A stretch of DNA of 64,000 nt, from assembly GCA_944389615.1 (NCBI GenBank), contig CALXNA010000007.1, forward strand, positions 33,179 through 97,178, read 5' to 3'. The translations under genes and the position numbers were made by a program. The notes below the pieces were generated by a model, which worked only from the letters and a program-made list of their open reading frames with translations, did not search any database and was not told the DNA's origin. Position 1 is the stretch's first letter. The number at the start of each line of letters is the position of its first letter. The stretch comes from an uncultured Anaerobiospirillum sp. Lineage in GTDB: Bacteria; Pseudomonadota; Gammaproteobacteria; Enterobacterales; Succinivibrionaceae. Shown here one piece after another: positions 1 through 8,788 of the stretch.

Positions 1-650
1 GCGCCGATGGTTCGCGTGTTGTGGTCAACACCCCAACGGTTGGCCGTATCGTCAACGGTGCCATCGTCGAGCGCGAAGTGCCGACTGATTTCAACCTCAC
101 CGACAGCATCACGTGGAACTTAGATCGTCCTGACTTCACCACCGCCAAGAACGTTGCCGATACCATCAACAGCATCTTCGGCCAAGGTTCGGCTGTCGCC
201 CAAGACGCAGTCTCGATCCGCGTCAGCGCCCCGCGTGACCCGAGCAAGCGCGTTGAGTTCATGTCCTCGCTTGAAAACCTCGATATCACCGAAGGCCGCG
301 AGGAAGCGCGTATCGTGGTCAACTCCCGTACCGGCACCATTGTGGTCGGCAACAATGTGCGCTTAAAGCCGGTCGCGGTCACGCACGGTGGCCTGACGGT
401 GACGGTCGATGAGAATCCACAGGTCTCGCAACCGGCCCCATTTAGCCAAGGCCGTACCGCGGTAGTGCCGAACTCCAACGTCAACGTCGAGGAGAAGCAG
501 GGCCGCATGTTCAAGTTTGACCCGGGCACGACCTTAGATGACTTGGTACGTGCCATTAACGAAGTCGGCCTAGCTCCGGGCGACCTGATGTCGGTCTTAG
601 AGGCTTTAGACCAAGCCGGAGCCATCGATGGCCGCTTAGTCATCATCTAA
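1..650 (+). CDS. flgI: Flagellar P-ring protein FlgI, C-terminal part (gene starts before the window)
   Basis: FlgI is a secreted periplasmic protein that polymerises into the P ring around the flagellar rod in the peptidoglycan layer. The reading frame is open from base 3 to the TAA at 648-650, giving about 215 residues of the usual 345-370. Family landmarks are visible: [14 protein letters not shown], the ADTIN stretch, [12 protein letters not shown], and the end [22 protein letters not shown], which matches E. coli FlgI almost position by position. In enterobacteria flgJ normally follows directly. Here the gene is followed within 25 bp by a strong terminator and then a transposase remnant, so either the flagellar operon ends here or flgJ lies elsewhere. 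The identification is secure; the 5' end is cut by the window edge. Confidence 0.95.
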   Translation, partial: ADGSRVVVNTPTVGRIVNGAIVEREVPTDFNLTDSITWNLDRPDFTTAKNVADTINSIFGQGSAVAQDAVSIRVSAPRDPSKRVEFMSSLENLDITEGREEARIVVNSRTGTIVVGNNVRLKPVAVTHGGLTVTVDENPQVSQPAPFSQGRTAVVPNSNVNVEEKQGRMFKFDPGTTLDDLVRAINEVGLAPGDLMSVLEALDQAGAIDGRLVII

Positions 651-672
651 TACGACAACAATAGACCAATAG

Positions 673-697
673 CAGGAGGCCCAGCGCCTCCTGTTTT
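673..697 (+). terminator. Rho-independent terminator after flgI
   Basis: Perfect 8-bp stem CAGGAGGC/GCCTCCTG (673-680 and 686-693) with a 5-nt loop, followed by TTTT and further T-rich sequence. It lies 23 bp after the flgI stop codon. Confidence 0.85.
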
Positions 698-729
698 GTT
701 CTCAGGCCAGCCTGCGCAGGAGGCGGAGC

Positions 730-1670
730 ATGCTCTACTACGACTATCCGCTGGAGTTGCCGACTCAGCCGCAACCTGCAGTCGTGCTGCTGACAGACTT
801 TAGTGCCAATTGGCAATGTGCCTTAAAGAGGCTAGGGCTCCCGGAGCTCATGGCACAGATCTTGGGCGTTGAGCATGCGGCTATCCTGCTGAATTTGGCC
901 GCCTTTTACGCCTTCCACGGTAACAGTGACTTGACGCGGCTGGAGTATTTTGCGCGGACGCAGCTCGGCGAGAGTTTGAGCCCTCAAGTTGCCTGCGACG
1001 CCTTGGCGGCGCTCACTCCAGCGCAACAAACGGCCTTTTGCGCTCAATGGGCGCAGCGACACGTCGGCGGCGACTTGCTCCTTTATCGCGTTCCAGCCCG
1101 CACTGCGGAGAGTGGGCCCGAATTGGCTTGGTACGGCGTGGAACCACTCAACTTAAGCTTGCTCGTCAGCGCTCAGAGGGCACTGCCGCTGTACTACGCC
1201 TTGGACGCTGATGTCCCGCACGTGGTAGCTCAGGCCCGCGCCTTGGGCTTAACGGGGCGCATTACCATGGTGGGCGCAGCTATCAGGCCGCAGCTTGGGA
1301 TCAGCAGGGCTATGAAGTCTTGGTCGTGCTGCCGCCACAGGACGTGTCTTGGGTGCATTTGAGAGAGAAGAGCCACCTTATACCCTTTACTTGTGCCTAT
1401 GGCCCATATAATCTCGGGAAGATCTTTGGTACCTTGTTACGGTATCAGAATGATGGAGTGGGCATTGCTCTCTTTACCACCGCAGCCAAGCCTAATCCGT
1501 GGGCATGTCGTGAGCGCTATCACGACTCATGGTGCTATGCACAGATGGTGACGCAGCTTAAGACCGAGGTTTGGGGCGAGCGTCTGGTCGTGCACAGTGA
1601 GCACGTTGAGCAAGGCAAGCTCTTCGTGCTGTTCCTTGCAATGATCGGTCAATCCAACTTGATGTACTGA
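730..1670 (+). pseudogene. Frameshifted DDE transposase remnant (IS1634/IS4-like)
   Basis: Two open frames together resemble one degraded transposase. The first (730-1362) contains a helical N-terminal stretch (LGLPELMAQILGVEHAAILL), then LPLYYALDADVPHV and GRITMVG, which recall the catalytic-core strands of IS1634-like transposases. The second frame becomes the better match from about position 1272 onward (RSYQAAAWDQQGYEVLVVL) and ends with EHVEQGKLFVLFLAMI, which resembles the region around the last catalytic acidic residue in these enzymes. The frame change lies around 1272-1280. No terminal inverted repeats were found, and the total of about 310 residues is shorter than an intact enzyme. 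The transposase assignment is by residue pattern only; an unrelated broken gene is possible. Confidence 0.45.
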
Positions 1671-1762
1671 TGTCGTAGACCTCTAAGCGCAGAGGCGCGA
1701 CCACTGGCTTCAACTGGTAGCTGCGTCAAGTATACTTAACATAATCTCGTGAGTTGCCAATG

Positions 1763-1786
1763 AAAAGGCCAGCCGTCAGGCTGGCC
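1763..1786 (-). terminator. Rho-independent terminator of the solute-binding protein gene
   Basis: Perfect 8-bp stem GGCCAGCC/GGCTGGCC (1767-1774 and 1779-1786) with a GTCA loop. Read on the minus strand it is followed by TTTT (1763-1766). It sits 25 bp beyond the stop codon of the minus-strand gene at 1811. Confidence 0.8.
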
Positions 1787-1810
1787 CTTGGGAAGCGAAG
1801 AGGGGACGCC

Positions 1811-2635
1811 TTACTGGGCGGCCTCGGTGCTCTCCGCGGCAGCGTTCTGCTCCGCTGCGATTTGCTCAGCGGTGCGGCCCTTAGTGTCTTGGCCAAACCA
1901 CTTTAAGTGGATGGCATCGAGCTCACCGGAGGCGGTGATTTGGTCTAAGCCGGAGTTGATCTTGTTTAAGAGCTCCTCGTTGCCCTTACGCATAGCAATA
2001 CCGTAGACATCGGTCTGCTGCTCAAACTGCGGATCGACGAAGTCAACCAAGGTGTCTAAGTTGGCCTTTTGCAGGTAGTAGAGGTTGACCGGACGGTCGT
2101 TGATGACTGCCTCGCAGCCACCGTTGCGCAGTTCGGTGATAGCATCAGGCTCGTTGTTTAAGGCCTTGACGTTATCTGGGCTTAACTTGTCGGCAAAGGC
2201 GTGGCCGGTGGTGCCGATCTGAACGCAGATGGCTTTGCCCTTTAAGGCATCGGCGCTGGTGTACTCAGCAGCCTTATCTTTCTTGATGATGATCGAGAGC
2301 TTGGAGTTGTAGTAGCCCTTGGAGAAGTCAACGCGCTTTTTGCGCTCGTCGGTGATGGTCATGCCCGAGATGATGAGGTCGAGGTTGCCAGTTAAGATCG
2401 ATGGGATTAAGCCATCGAACGGCATCGACTCGATTTGCACCTCATCGCCGTTGACCTTGGCAATGGCGTTGATGACGTCGAGATCAAAGCCAATCGGCTT
2501 GCCTTCGCTATCGACGAACTCAAAAGGAGCGAAGGTCGGGTGCGTGCCCACGCGTAAGGTTTGGGCCAGCGTGGTCGAGCTCAGGGTAGCGCATAAACCT
2601 GCGCCTAAGACTAAGGCAGACAGCAACTTCTTCAT
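1811..2635 (-). CDS. Periplasmic amino-acid-type ABC transporter solute-binding protein (SBP_bac_3 family)
   Basis: About 274 residues. The start at 2635 is chosen because it opens directly into a signal peptide (MKKLLSALVLGAGLCATLSS, cleavage near TLAQ); a GTG 42 bases upstream would add a charged, non-secretory extension. The mature part has the family 3 layout: LRVGTHPTFAPFEFVD, GKPIGFDLDVINAIA, DLIISGMTIT, ERKKRVDFSKGYY, and a C-terminal LDAIHLKWFG. The usual ligand is an amino acid such as His, Lys/Arg or Gln; I cannot say which. No permease or ATPase gene is adjacent, so this is an orphan binding protein that must share or lack a transporter. A possible minus-strand -10 (TACAAT, 2721-2726) lies about 85 bp upstream. 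The extra Glu/Ala-rich tail after WFGQD is unusual. Confidence 0.85.
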   Translation of the reverse strand: MKKLLSALVLGAGLCATLSSTTLAQTLRVGTHPTFAPFEFVDSEGKPIGFDLDVINAIAKVNGDEVQIESMPFDGLIPSILTGNLDLIISGMTITDERKKRVDFSKGYYNSKLSIIIKKDKAAEYTSADALKGKAICVQIGTTGHAFADKLSPDNVKALNNEPDAITELRNGGCEAVINDRPVNLYYLQKANLDTLVDFVDPQFEQQTDVYGIAMRKGNEELLNKINSGLDQITASGELDAIHLKWFGQDTKGRTAEQIAAEQNAAAESTEAAQ

Positions 2636-2823
2636 ACAAACACAAATCCGTTCTAGCAGGCGCGTAACGCGCTTCACAAAGAGAAGGGGGCTTGCCCCAT
2701 TCCTATCAAGAAATAGGCCGATTGTAGCACCGCGGTGGGGCAGCGCTGCGCGCTTGGATGCTTATGGTGCGCTCAGAGTGCCGTACTGGGGCGCTTGCAT
2801 TGTTTTGGTGAAAGTAGCGCCTG

Positions 2824-4010
2824 CCCAAGTGGCCCAATAGGGGTGCGTGGAGTGGCTCAGCTCCGGTGGTTGCGCCGTACCTTCCACTCCCTTAGAGAAC
2901 AAGGCCCCAACCATGATGACCTCCGCAGCCTGTGACCTAAGCGCGGCAGCGGAGCTGGGCAGTGGCCGGAGCGCGGCTTATCGTGGCTGCAGAGCTGGGC
3001 AGTGGCCGGAGCGTATGGGCTTGCGCGGCAGCGGCGTGCGCAATAGCCCGGCCGTGGCTCGGGTTGGGCGGGTGGGCAGCCCAAGTGGCCCACAGGAGCG
3101 CGTGAGGTAGCTCGGCTCCGGTGGTTGCGCCGCATCTTCCTCTCCCATAGAGATCAAGGCCCAATCCATGGGGCCTCCCGCAGCCGGTGGCTTCAGCGTG
3201 AGAGCGGAGCTTTGGCAGTGGCTTGAGCGTGGCTTATCGTGGCTGCAGAGCTGAGCAGTGGCCGGAGCGTATGGGCTTGCGCGGCAGCGGCGTGCGCAAT
3301 GGCCCGGACGCTGTTAGGGTTGGCGGGTAGGCAGCCCAAGTGGCCCACATGAGCGCGTGAAGTAGCTTGGCTCCGGTGGTTGCGCCGCATCTTCCTCTCC
3401 CATAGAGATCAAGGCCCAATCCATGGGGCCTCCCGCAGCCGGTGGCTTCATTGTGATAGCGGAGCTTTGGCAGTGGCTTGAGCGCGGCTTATCGTGGCTG
3501 CAGAGCTGAGCAGTGGCCGGAGCGTATGGGCTTGCGCGGCAGCGGCGTGCGCAATGGCTCGGACGCTGTTAGGGTTGGGCGGGTGGGCAGCCCAAGTGGC
3601 CCACAGGAGCGCGTGAAGTAGCTCGGCTCCGGTGGTTGCGCCGCATCTTCCTCTCCCATAGAGACCAAGGCCCAATCCATGGGGCCTCCCGCAGCCGGTG
3701 GCTTCAGCGTGAGAGCGGAGCTTTGGCAGTGGCTTGAGCGCAGCTTATCGTGGCAGCGGAGCTGGCAGTGGCCGGAGCGTATGGGCTTGCGCGGCAGCGG
3801 CGTGCGCCATGGCCCGGACGCTGTTAGGGTTGAGCGGGTGGGCAGCCCAAGTGGCCCAACAGGGGCGCGTGAAGTAGCTCGGCTCCGGTGGTTGCGCCGC
3901 AGCTGCCTTGCTCTTTGAGACCAAGCGCCATCCTTGGGGCTGACTGTAGTCGGTGGCTGCGGGGGCGTCGCGGTGGGGCCGGTCGGGCCTGTGCCGGTTG
4001 GGTGGTTGGG
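2824..4010. repeat. Tandem array of a 255/256-bp GC-rich repeat (array A)
   Basis: Five successive units begin with CCCAAGTGGCCC at 2824, 3080, 3335, 3591 and 3846, a period of 255-256 bp. Each unit then carries a CTCCGGTGGTTGCGCCG block (at 2861, 3116, 3371, 3627, 3883), an AGAGATCAAGGCCCAATCC block, and a GGCAGTGGCCGGAGCG block. Unit 1 and the last, incomplete unit are the most diverged; units 2-4 are nearly identical. Several frames stay open through the array on both strands but give Arg/Pro/Ala-rich text that repeats with the DNA, so I do not call a gene. The reverse complement shares the core (CCCGCCCAACC...AGCCACG) of the repeats at 35904 and 38740-39860, so this is a dispersed family. 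Function unknown. Confidence 0.9.
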
Positions 4011-4018
4011 TGCGGGCA

Positions 4019-4051
4019 TTAAAAAGGGCGTGCCCGCGAGGGTACGCCCTT
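4019..4051 (-). terminator. Hairpin terminator downstream of mglC (distal)
   Basis: Long stem AAGGGCGTGCCC/GGGTACGCCCTT (one G-T pair) closing a GCGA tetraloop, 4024-4051. Read on the minus strand it is followed by T residues (A-run at 4019-4023 on the plus strand). It probably backs up the terminator at 4105. Confidence 0.65.
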
Positions 4052-4104
4052 GTGGCATCACATGCATGGTGTGGTGCCTTGAGACAAGGTTTTTTGGGAT
4101 CTTA

Positions 4105-4147
4105 GCAAAAACAGCACCCGGAACGCCAAAATTGGAGTGCCGGGTGC
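4105..4147 (-). terminator. Rho-independent terminator of the mgl operon
   Basis: Stem GCACCCG/CGGGTGC (4114-4120 and 4141-4147) around a 20-nt interior. On the minus strand it is followed by TGTTTTTGC. It lies about 60 bp past the mglC stop codon. Another short palindrome, GCCCGCAGCTGCGGGC at 4160-4175, sits between it and mglC. Confidence 0.65.
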
Positions 4148-4208
4148 GCCCTTGGGGTAGCCCGCAGCTGCGGGCTCTCCTTGGCGAGCTTGCGCTCGTT
4201 TGTGTTTG

Positions 4209-5429
4209 TTAATTCTTCTTGCGGTACTTGCCCATGTCGATCGCAACCGCGGTGGCAATGATGATGCCCTTGATGACCTGCTGCCACATTGGCGAGACCG
4301 AGATGAACTGTAAGCCGTAGGTGATGATGGTGAAGACGAAGACACCGGCGATGATGCCCGAGACCGTCGCAATACCACCCATCAGCGAGACGCCACCGAC
4401 CACGCACGCGGCGATCGCATCCAGCTCATAGCCCATACCGTATTGGTTAGTCGCACCAGCGGTACGTGCTGCCTCGAGCACACCGGCTAAGCCGTAGAGG
4501 CCTGCGGCTAAGACGAAGATGAAGAGGTTGGTAGCGTAGACGTTAACACCAGCAACGACCGCAGCTTCGCGGTTACCACCTAAGGCATAGACGTTCTTGC
4601 CGAAGACGGTCTTGTTGAGCACAAACCAGATGACTACGGTGACGATTGCGGCAATCGGGATCAGAATCGAAATGCCTGGGAAGCCGCCGCCTTGGAAAAA
4701 TTTGGTCTGGCCTAAGGCTGCGAAGTCTGGACGGACACCACCGATTGGCTGTGAGTTGTTAGGTGGTAAGTCAAAGTACAGCGAGCACGAACCGTAGACG
4801 ATAACCGAGGTGGCCAGCGTTGCAATGAACGGGTGCATCTCGTACTGCGCGACCAAGAAGCCGTTCAACGCACCAAAGAGCATGCAGATGGCAATTGCGA
4901 TGATGATTGGTACAAACAGCGGCAGCTGGGCTAAGTCTGGGTAGAAACGGTTAGCGTAGTCAGCCGTTTGCAACATCGAGGTGGAGATAACGGCGGCTAA
5001 GCCCACGATACGACCTGCCGATAGGTCGCAGCCTGCGATGATCAGGGTAAAGCAGATACCCAAGGCAATGATGAGCTTAGTTGAGGACTGCGTCATGATA
5101 TCCAAGACCACGCGGATCTGCATAAAGCGCGGCTGCAGGATACAGATGATCAGGACTAAGACCACCATCGCGATGATGATCGCGTAGTTGGTGAGGACGT
5201 TGTTGAGCGTCTTGCTGTTTAAGACGATGTCGTGGGCACCCGGACGTGGGTGGGTGAAACGATAGCCGTTTTGGATGGCCATCCATAAGCCTACCAGCAT
5301 CATGATGATAGGCAGGTCGTACAAGGTCTTGATGGCGGCGAAGTATAGGATGGCGCCTAAGACGATAACGCCGACTCCTAAGCCCGTCAGAGCCTTGTAG
5401 TAGGATTGTTGGGAAATAGTGTTAGCCAT
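4209..5429 (-). CDS. mglC: Galactose/methyl-galactoside ABC transporter permease MglC
   Basis: 406-residue inner-membrane permease of the MglABC sugar importer, following mglA by 8 bp. It has about ten hydrophobic segments and the family landmarks GCDLSAGRIVGLAAVI (residues about 130-150), GALNGFLVAQYEMHPFIATL, ALGGNREAAVVAGVNV (the ATPase-coupling loop) and GGVSLMGGIATVSG. E. coli MglC has 336 residues. The surplus here is an N-terminal extension of about 70 residues with two extra hydrophobic segments, a version also known from other mgl systems. Start chosen at ATG 5429 with AGAGGT upstream. Transcribed with mglA and probably partly with mglB; expression should follow the CRP and GalR/S sites at 8755-8804. 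Confidence 0.93.
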   Translation of the reverse strand: MANTISQQSYYKALTGLGVGVIVLGAILYFAAIKTLYDLPIIMMLVGLWMAIQNGYRFTHPRPGAHDIVLNSKTLNNVLTNYAIIIAMVVLVLIICILQPRFMQIRVVLDIMTQSSTKLIIALGICFTLIIAGCDLSAGRIVGLAAVISTSMLQTADYANRFYPDLAQLPLFVPIIIAIAICMLFGALNGFLVAQYEMHPFIATLATSVIVYGSCSLYFDLPPNNSQPIGGVRPDFAALGQTKFFQGGGFPGISILIPIAAIVTVVIWFVLNKTVFGKNVYALGGNREAAVVAGVNVYATNLFIFVLAAGLYGLAGVLEAARTAGATNQYGMGYELDAIAACVVGGVSLMGGIATVSGIIAGVFVFTIITYGLQFISVSPMWQQVIKGIIIATAVAIDMGKYRKKN

Positions 5430-5437
5430 ACAGACCT

Positions 5438-6946
5438 CTACTTCTTAAAGCTCGAAGCCAGGCGCATGATCTCGACCTGGTCAAAGTTCTGCTTGTCAAC
5501 AAAGCCGGTGACGTGACCTTCGCACATTACCATGATGCGATCGGACATGCCCATGAGTTCAGGCATCTCCGAGGAGATCATGATGATGGACTTGCCTTGT
5601 TTGAGTTGATCAAGCATTAAGGTATAGATTTCGTACTTGGCACCAACGTCGATACCACGGGTTGGCTCGTCGAAGATGATGATGTCCGAGTTGGTCAGAA
5701 GCCAACGGGCGATCAGCACCTTCTGTTGGTTACCGCCTGAGAGGTTCTTGATCGGAACCTGCAGGTTTGGCGTCTTGACGTTGAGCTCCTTACAGGCCTG
5801 CTCGGCCGCCGGAGCGCGCTTGGTCGTGTCCAGAATGCCCATGTGAGCAAAGGACTTCTGCGCGGCAATCACCGTGTTATCAAGGATCGACAGAATGCCG
5901 AAGATACCGTTTTGGCGGCGCTCTTCGGTGAGCAGAGCAATACCGTTGCGCTTGGCATCGCGCACGGAGTTGATCTTGATCTCCTTGCCATCCTTGTAGA
6001 TGGTGCCATGGTCTAAGGCACGTAAACCGAAGATGGTCTCAACCAGCTCAGTACGCTGGGCACCGACCAGACCGCCGATACCCAAGATCTCGCCGCGGTG
6101 TAACTGGAAGTTGACATTCTTAAACGAGCGCGGGTCGGCTGCGGTGAAGTCTTTGACCTCCAGTACCACCTCGTCCTTAGGGGCTGGGGCGTCAGTGCGT
6201 GGTGGGAAGCGGTTGGACATATCACGGCCCACCATCTTCTTGATGATGAAGTCCTGATCGATGTCCTTGGCGGCATAGGTGCCGATGTACTTGCCGTCAC
6301 GCATGATGGTCACATCATCGGAGATCTTTAAGATCTCCTCCATCTTGTGGGAGATGTAGATGATGGAGCGGCCTTCATCGCGCAGCTTGTTGATGATCTT
6401 GAATAGGTACTCAACCTCGTTCTCAGTCAGAGAGGAGGTTGGCTCGTCCATGATGATGATCTTGGCGTCATAGGAGATGGCGCGCGCGATTTCCACCAGC
6501 TGGAGCTTCGAGGCTGAGACCTTGCCGGCGAGCTCCTTAGGGTCGACATCAAGGCCGATGCTCTTGAACAGAGCGACGGTCTTATCGTACATGGCCTGAT
6601 GGTCGACGAAGCCATACTTCTTCGGGAAGCGCCCAATCCAGACATTCTCCATGACCGAGCGGAAGCGGATTGGGTGCAGCTCTTGGTGAATCATGGAGAT
6701 ACCCATGGCAAGAGCCGTCTTGGTGTTTGGAATGTCGTTAATGGACTTGCCATTGAACAAGATCTCACCCTCGTCTGGGTGATACAGACCAAACAGACAT
6801 TTCATGAGCGTTGATTTACCGGCGCCGTTCTCGCCCATCAGGGCGTGCACGGTACCTGGTCTTACCTTTAGATTGGCATGGTCCAGTGCCAATACACCAG
6901 GGAAGCGCTTCACGATATCGTTCATCTCAAGGATGTACTGACTCAT
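5438..6946 (-). CDS. mglA: Galactose/methyl-galactoside ABC transporter ATP-binding protein MglA
   Basis: 502-residue ATPase with two fused ABC domains, typical of the carbohydrate CUT2 class. The first domain has an intact Walker A (GENGAGKST, residues 39-47) and IIIMDEPTSSL but a degenerate signature (VSASKLQLVE). The second has a degenerate P-loop (GGLVGAQRTELV) but a good signature (LSGGNQQKV) and FDEPTRGIDVG. This asymmetry is normal for the family. Start chosen at 6946 because MSQYILEMNDIVKRFPGV matches family N termini and GAGGA precedes it; a longer frame upstream to 7024 lacks family similarity. It energises uptake of galactose or methyl-galactosides with MglC and MglB. Confidence 0.95.
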   Translation of the reverse strand: MSQYILEMNDIVKRFPGVLALDHANLKVRPGTVHALMGENGAGKSTLMKCLFGLYHPDEGEILFNGKSINDIPNTKTALAMGISMIHQELHPIRFRSVMENVWIGRFPKKYGFVDHQAMYDKTVALFKSIGLDVDPKELAGKVSASKLQLVEIARAISYDAKIIIMDEPTSSLTENEVEYLFKIINKLRDEGRSIIYISHKMEEILKISDDVTIMRDGKYIGTYAAKDIDQDFIIKKMVGRDMSNRFPPRTDAPAPKDEVVLEVKDFTAADPRSFKNVNFQLHRGEILGIGGLVGAQRTELVETIFGLRALDHGTIYKDGKEIKINSVRDAKRNGIALLTEERRQNGIFGILSILDNTVIAAQKSFAHMGILDTTKRAPAAEQACKELNVKTPNLQVPIKNLSGGNQQKVLIARWLLTNSDIIIFDEPTRGIDVGAKYEIYTLMLDQLKQGKSIIMISSEMPELMGMSDRIMVMCEGHVTGFVDKQNFDQVEIMRLASSFKK

Positions 6947-7135
6947 GAATTTGATCCTCGTTGCTGCGTAAAGCGCCGCGGGCCAGCTCTGCGAGTTTGC
7001 TCTGCACTCTTGTGGTGCTGGCATGCTCTGATAGTGCCGCCTGCGCCCTAAAAGGCCTCAGGCGGCACTAAGTTTCCACTGTAAGAGCTAGTGAGGACAA
7101 GGCTAGGACTTAGCCTGCCCTTCGAGGGCTCGGGC

Positions 7136-7261
7136 CACCTCAGGCGCCTGTGCTTGCCGCCGGGCGCCTGAGGTGCTTTACGCTTTGGACGTAGACTGAG
7201 CCCTGAGATGAGTTGCAGCCAGCTTAAGGCTGCTTGCTGCAGCGCATCTCAAGGCTCAGTC
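7136..7261 (-). other. Structured region between mglB and mglA (nested inverted repeats)
   Basis: The 514-bp space between mglB and mglA holds no gene. It contains a perfect 13-bp inverted repeat CACCTCAGGCGCC/GGCGCCTGAGGTG (7136-7148 and 7163-7175), and a longer interrupted one: GACTGAGCC...CATCTC...GGCTCAGTC (7194-7202 with 7253-7261, plus inner CTGAGATG/CATCTCAAG). A further small hairpin (GCAGCCAGCTTAAGGCTGC) lies inside. With the terminator at 7316 these could stabilise the mglB mRNA 3' end and reduce read-through to mglAC, giving more binding protein than transporter. That role is inferred. Confidence 0.6.
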
Positions 7262-7315
7262 CCCACCGCGGTGGGGCCAGGGCCTTAGCCTTAGCCGCCG
7301 CGGAGCTGAGCGCCG

Positions 7316-7389
7316 AAAAAAACCGCCCAGAAGGCCGCCTAGGCAAAACAGCCTAACAGGGATGATGCTGACGGGCGTCTTCTGGGCGG
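7316..7389 (-). terminator. Terminator between mglB and mglA
   Basis: An 11-bp stem CCGCCCAGAAG/CTTCTGGGCGG (7323-7333 and 7379-7389). On the minus strand it is followed directly by seven T residues (A-run 7316-7322). It lies 70 bp after the mglB stop codon and upstream of mglA, so it must be leaky if mglA and mglC are read from the mglB promoter. Confidence 0.8.
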
Positions 7390-7460
7390 ATCCTAGCAGT
7401 CTCGCCTGCTAAGAAGGCCTAGCGCAAGCTAGGCGCGGTTTTCAGCTGAACAGAGAACTG

Positions 7461-8489
7461 TTACATGAAGTCCTTGTAGTTCTCTTGGGTTACGCGAACG
7501 TATGGAATCCATACATACTTGCCATCGGTGATCTTGTAGCCGATGGACTCCTCGGTGACCTCGCCGCCGCTAGCAACTTGGTTGGCAATGCGGACCGCAG
7601 CAGTACCTTGGTTAACAGCGTCGTTTAAGGAGGTGCCTAACATCTGGCCCTTGGAGATGGCTTGCAGCGCAGGAGCGGTAGCGTCAACGCCAACGACAGG
7701 GATGAACTTCGATGGATCCTTGCCGTCAGTACCTAAGTTGTAGCCCTCAGACTTTAAGGCCTCAACAGCACCTAAGGCCATGTCGTCGTTGTTGGCTAAG
7801 ACGGCCTCAATGCCATCGATACCGAGCGAAGTGATGAAATTCTTCATCTTGTCGTGGCCTTGGACCTTATCCCAGTTGGCGTTGTCAGCACCAACTTCGA
7901 CGATGTCGAGACCGGCATCCTTCATGGCCTTGACGCAGTACTCAGAACGTAAGGTCGCGTCCTGGTGGCCTTGCTCGCCCTTGATTAAGATGTACTGGAG
8001 CTTGCCGTCCTTGTTCTTGTCAGCCTCTGGGTGGGCCTTGAAGTATTCGGCGATGAGCTGACCACCGATGGTGCCCGACTCTTCGGCCTTAGCACCAACG
8101 TAGTAAGCCTTATCCCAGCCATCTAACACGGTCTTGTCTGGCTCACGGTTGATGAAGATGATTGGTAAGTCAGCAGCCTTGGCCTTGTCGGCTAATGGGC
8201 CGGCAGCGGAGCGGTCTACTGGGTTGATGATTAAGGCGTTAACACCCTTGGTGATGAAGGTATCAACTTGGTCGTTTTGCATTGGCTGACGGTTTTGCGA
8301 GTCTACCAGCTCGATCTCCGCGCCTAAGCTCTCAGCGGCCTTCTGCATGTTGTTGCGCACGCCGGTCATGAAGGTATCATCAAACTTGTAAATGCACGAG
8401 CCGATGAGCACATCGCTAGCTTGTGCGGTGCCCGCAGCGGCGGTTGCAAATAAAGCGGCAGCAGCAACAGCAATCAGTGACTTCTTCAT
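7461..8489 (-). CDS. mglB: Galactose/glucose-binding periplasmic protein MglB
   Basis: 342-residue periplasmic sugar-binding protein (Peripla_BP_4/LacI fold). Start at 8489 gives a clean signal peptide (MKKSLIAVAAAALFATAAAG, cleavage near TAQA) with AGAGGG upstream; a longer frame to 8621 is not secretory. Visible family features: GSCIYKFDDTFMTGVRNNM, INPVDRSAAGPLADKAK, INREPD, NNDDMALGAVEALK and a D-A pair near VVGVDATAPALQAI, matching galactose/glucose-binding proteins. First gene of the mgl operon; it delivers sugar to MglC/MglA and in other bacteria also to the Trg chemoreceptor. A strong terminator follows, consistent with high expression of this gene alone. Confidence 0.95.
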   Translation of the reverse strand: MKKSLIAVAAAALFATAAAGTAQASDVLIGSCIYKFDDTFMTGVRNNMQKAAESLGAEIELVDSQNRQPMQNDQVDTFITKGVNALIINPVDRSAAGPLADKAKAADLPIIFINREPDKTVLDGWDKAYYVGAKAEESGTIGGQLIAEYFKAHPEADKNKDGKLQYILIKGEQGHQDATLRSEYCVKAMKDAGLDIVEVGADNANWDKVQGHDKMKNFITSLGIDGIEAVLANNDDMALGAVEALKSEGYNLGTDGKDPSKFIPVVGVDATAPALQAISKGQMLGTSLNDAVNQGTAAVRIANQVASGGEVTEESIGYKITDGKYVWIPYVRVTQENYKDFM

Positions 8490-8731
8490 AGAAACGTAAC
8501 CCTCTACAGTGAACATAGACTTACAGCATCGGCCGCAAGGACTCACTTGCCGGAGCTGCGCGCAGGCGCTCCGAGGCCGCCGCCATAAGTTAGCGCCCAT
8601 AATAGAGATAAGTCGGGGCAAAAACTGAGAAATGCATCAAGTTTTGGCCTAGAGAAAAGTAGTCGCAAGCGCTGCAAAACGCGTCTATTTTCTGGTCACA
8701 ATGCGGCGCTAGGGTGCATGTGTGAGCCAAT

Positions 8732-8737
8732 GTTATA
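8732..8737 (-). promoter_or_regulatory. Probable -10 box of the mgl promoter
   Basis: TATAAC on the minus strand, about 243 bp upstream of the mglB start. The hexamer 17 bp further upstream (TATCAC) is a poor -35 and overlaps the operator at 8755-8770, as expected for an activator-dependent, repressor-blocked promoter. Inferred start of transcription near 8725 puts the CRP site centre at about -71. Confidence 0.45.
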
Positions 8738-8754
8738 AATTTTCATGAGTCCGC

Positions 8755-8770
8755 GTGATAACGTTTACAC
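8755..8770 (-). promoter_or_regulatory. GalR/GalS-type operator in the mgl promoter
   Basis: GTGATAACGTTTACAC matches the E. coli GalR/GalS half-site consensus (GTGNAANCGNTTNCAC) at all but one fixed position. It is a near-palindrome typical of LacI-family repressors and sits over the expected -35 position. Confidence 0.7.
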
Positions 8771-8788
8771 CGAACTTTGTGCTGACTT

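Noticed and set aside
3489..4067. 192-residue minus-strand frame through repeat array A
   Set aside because: Its amino-acid repeats follow the DNA period, several frames are equally open, and no recognisable domain or start signal exists.
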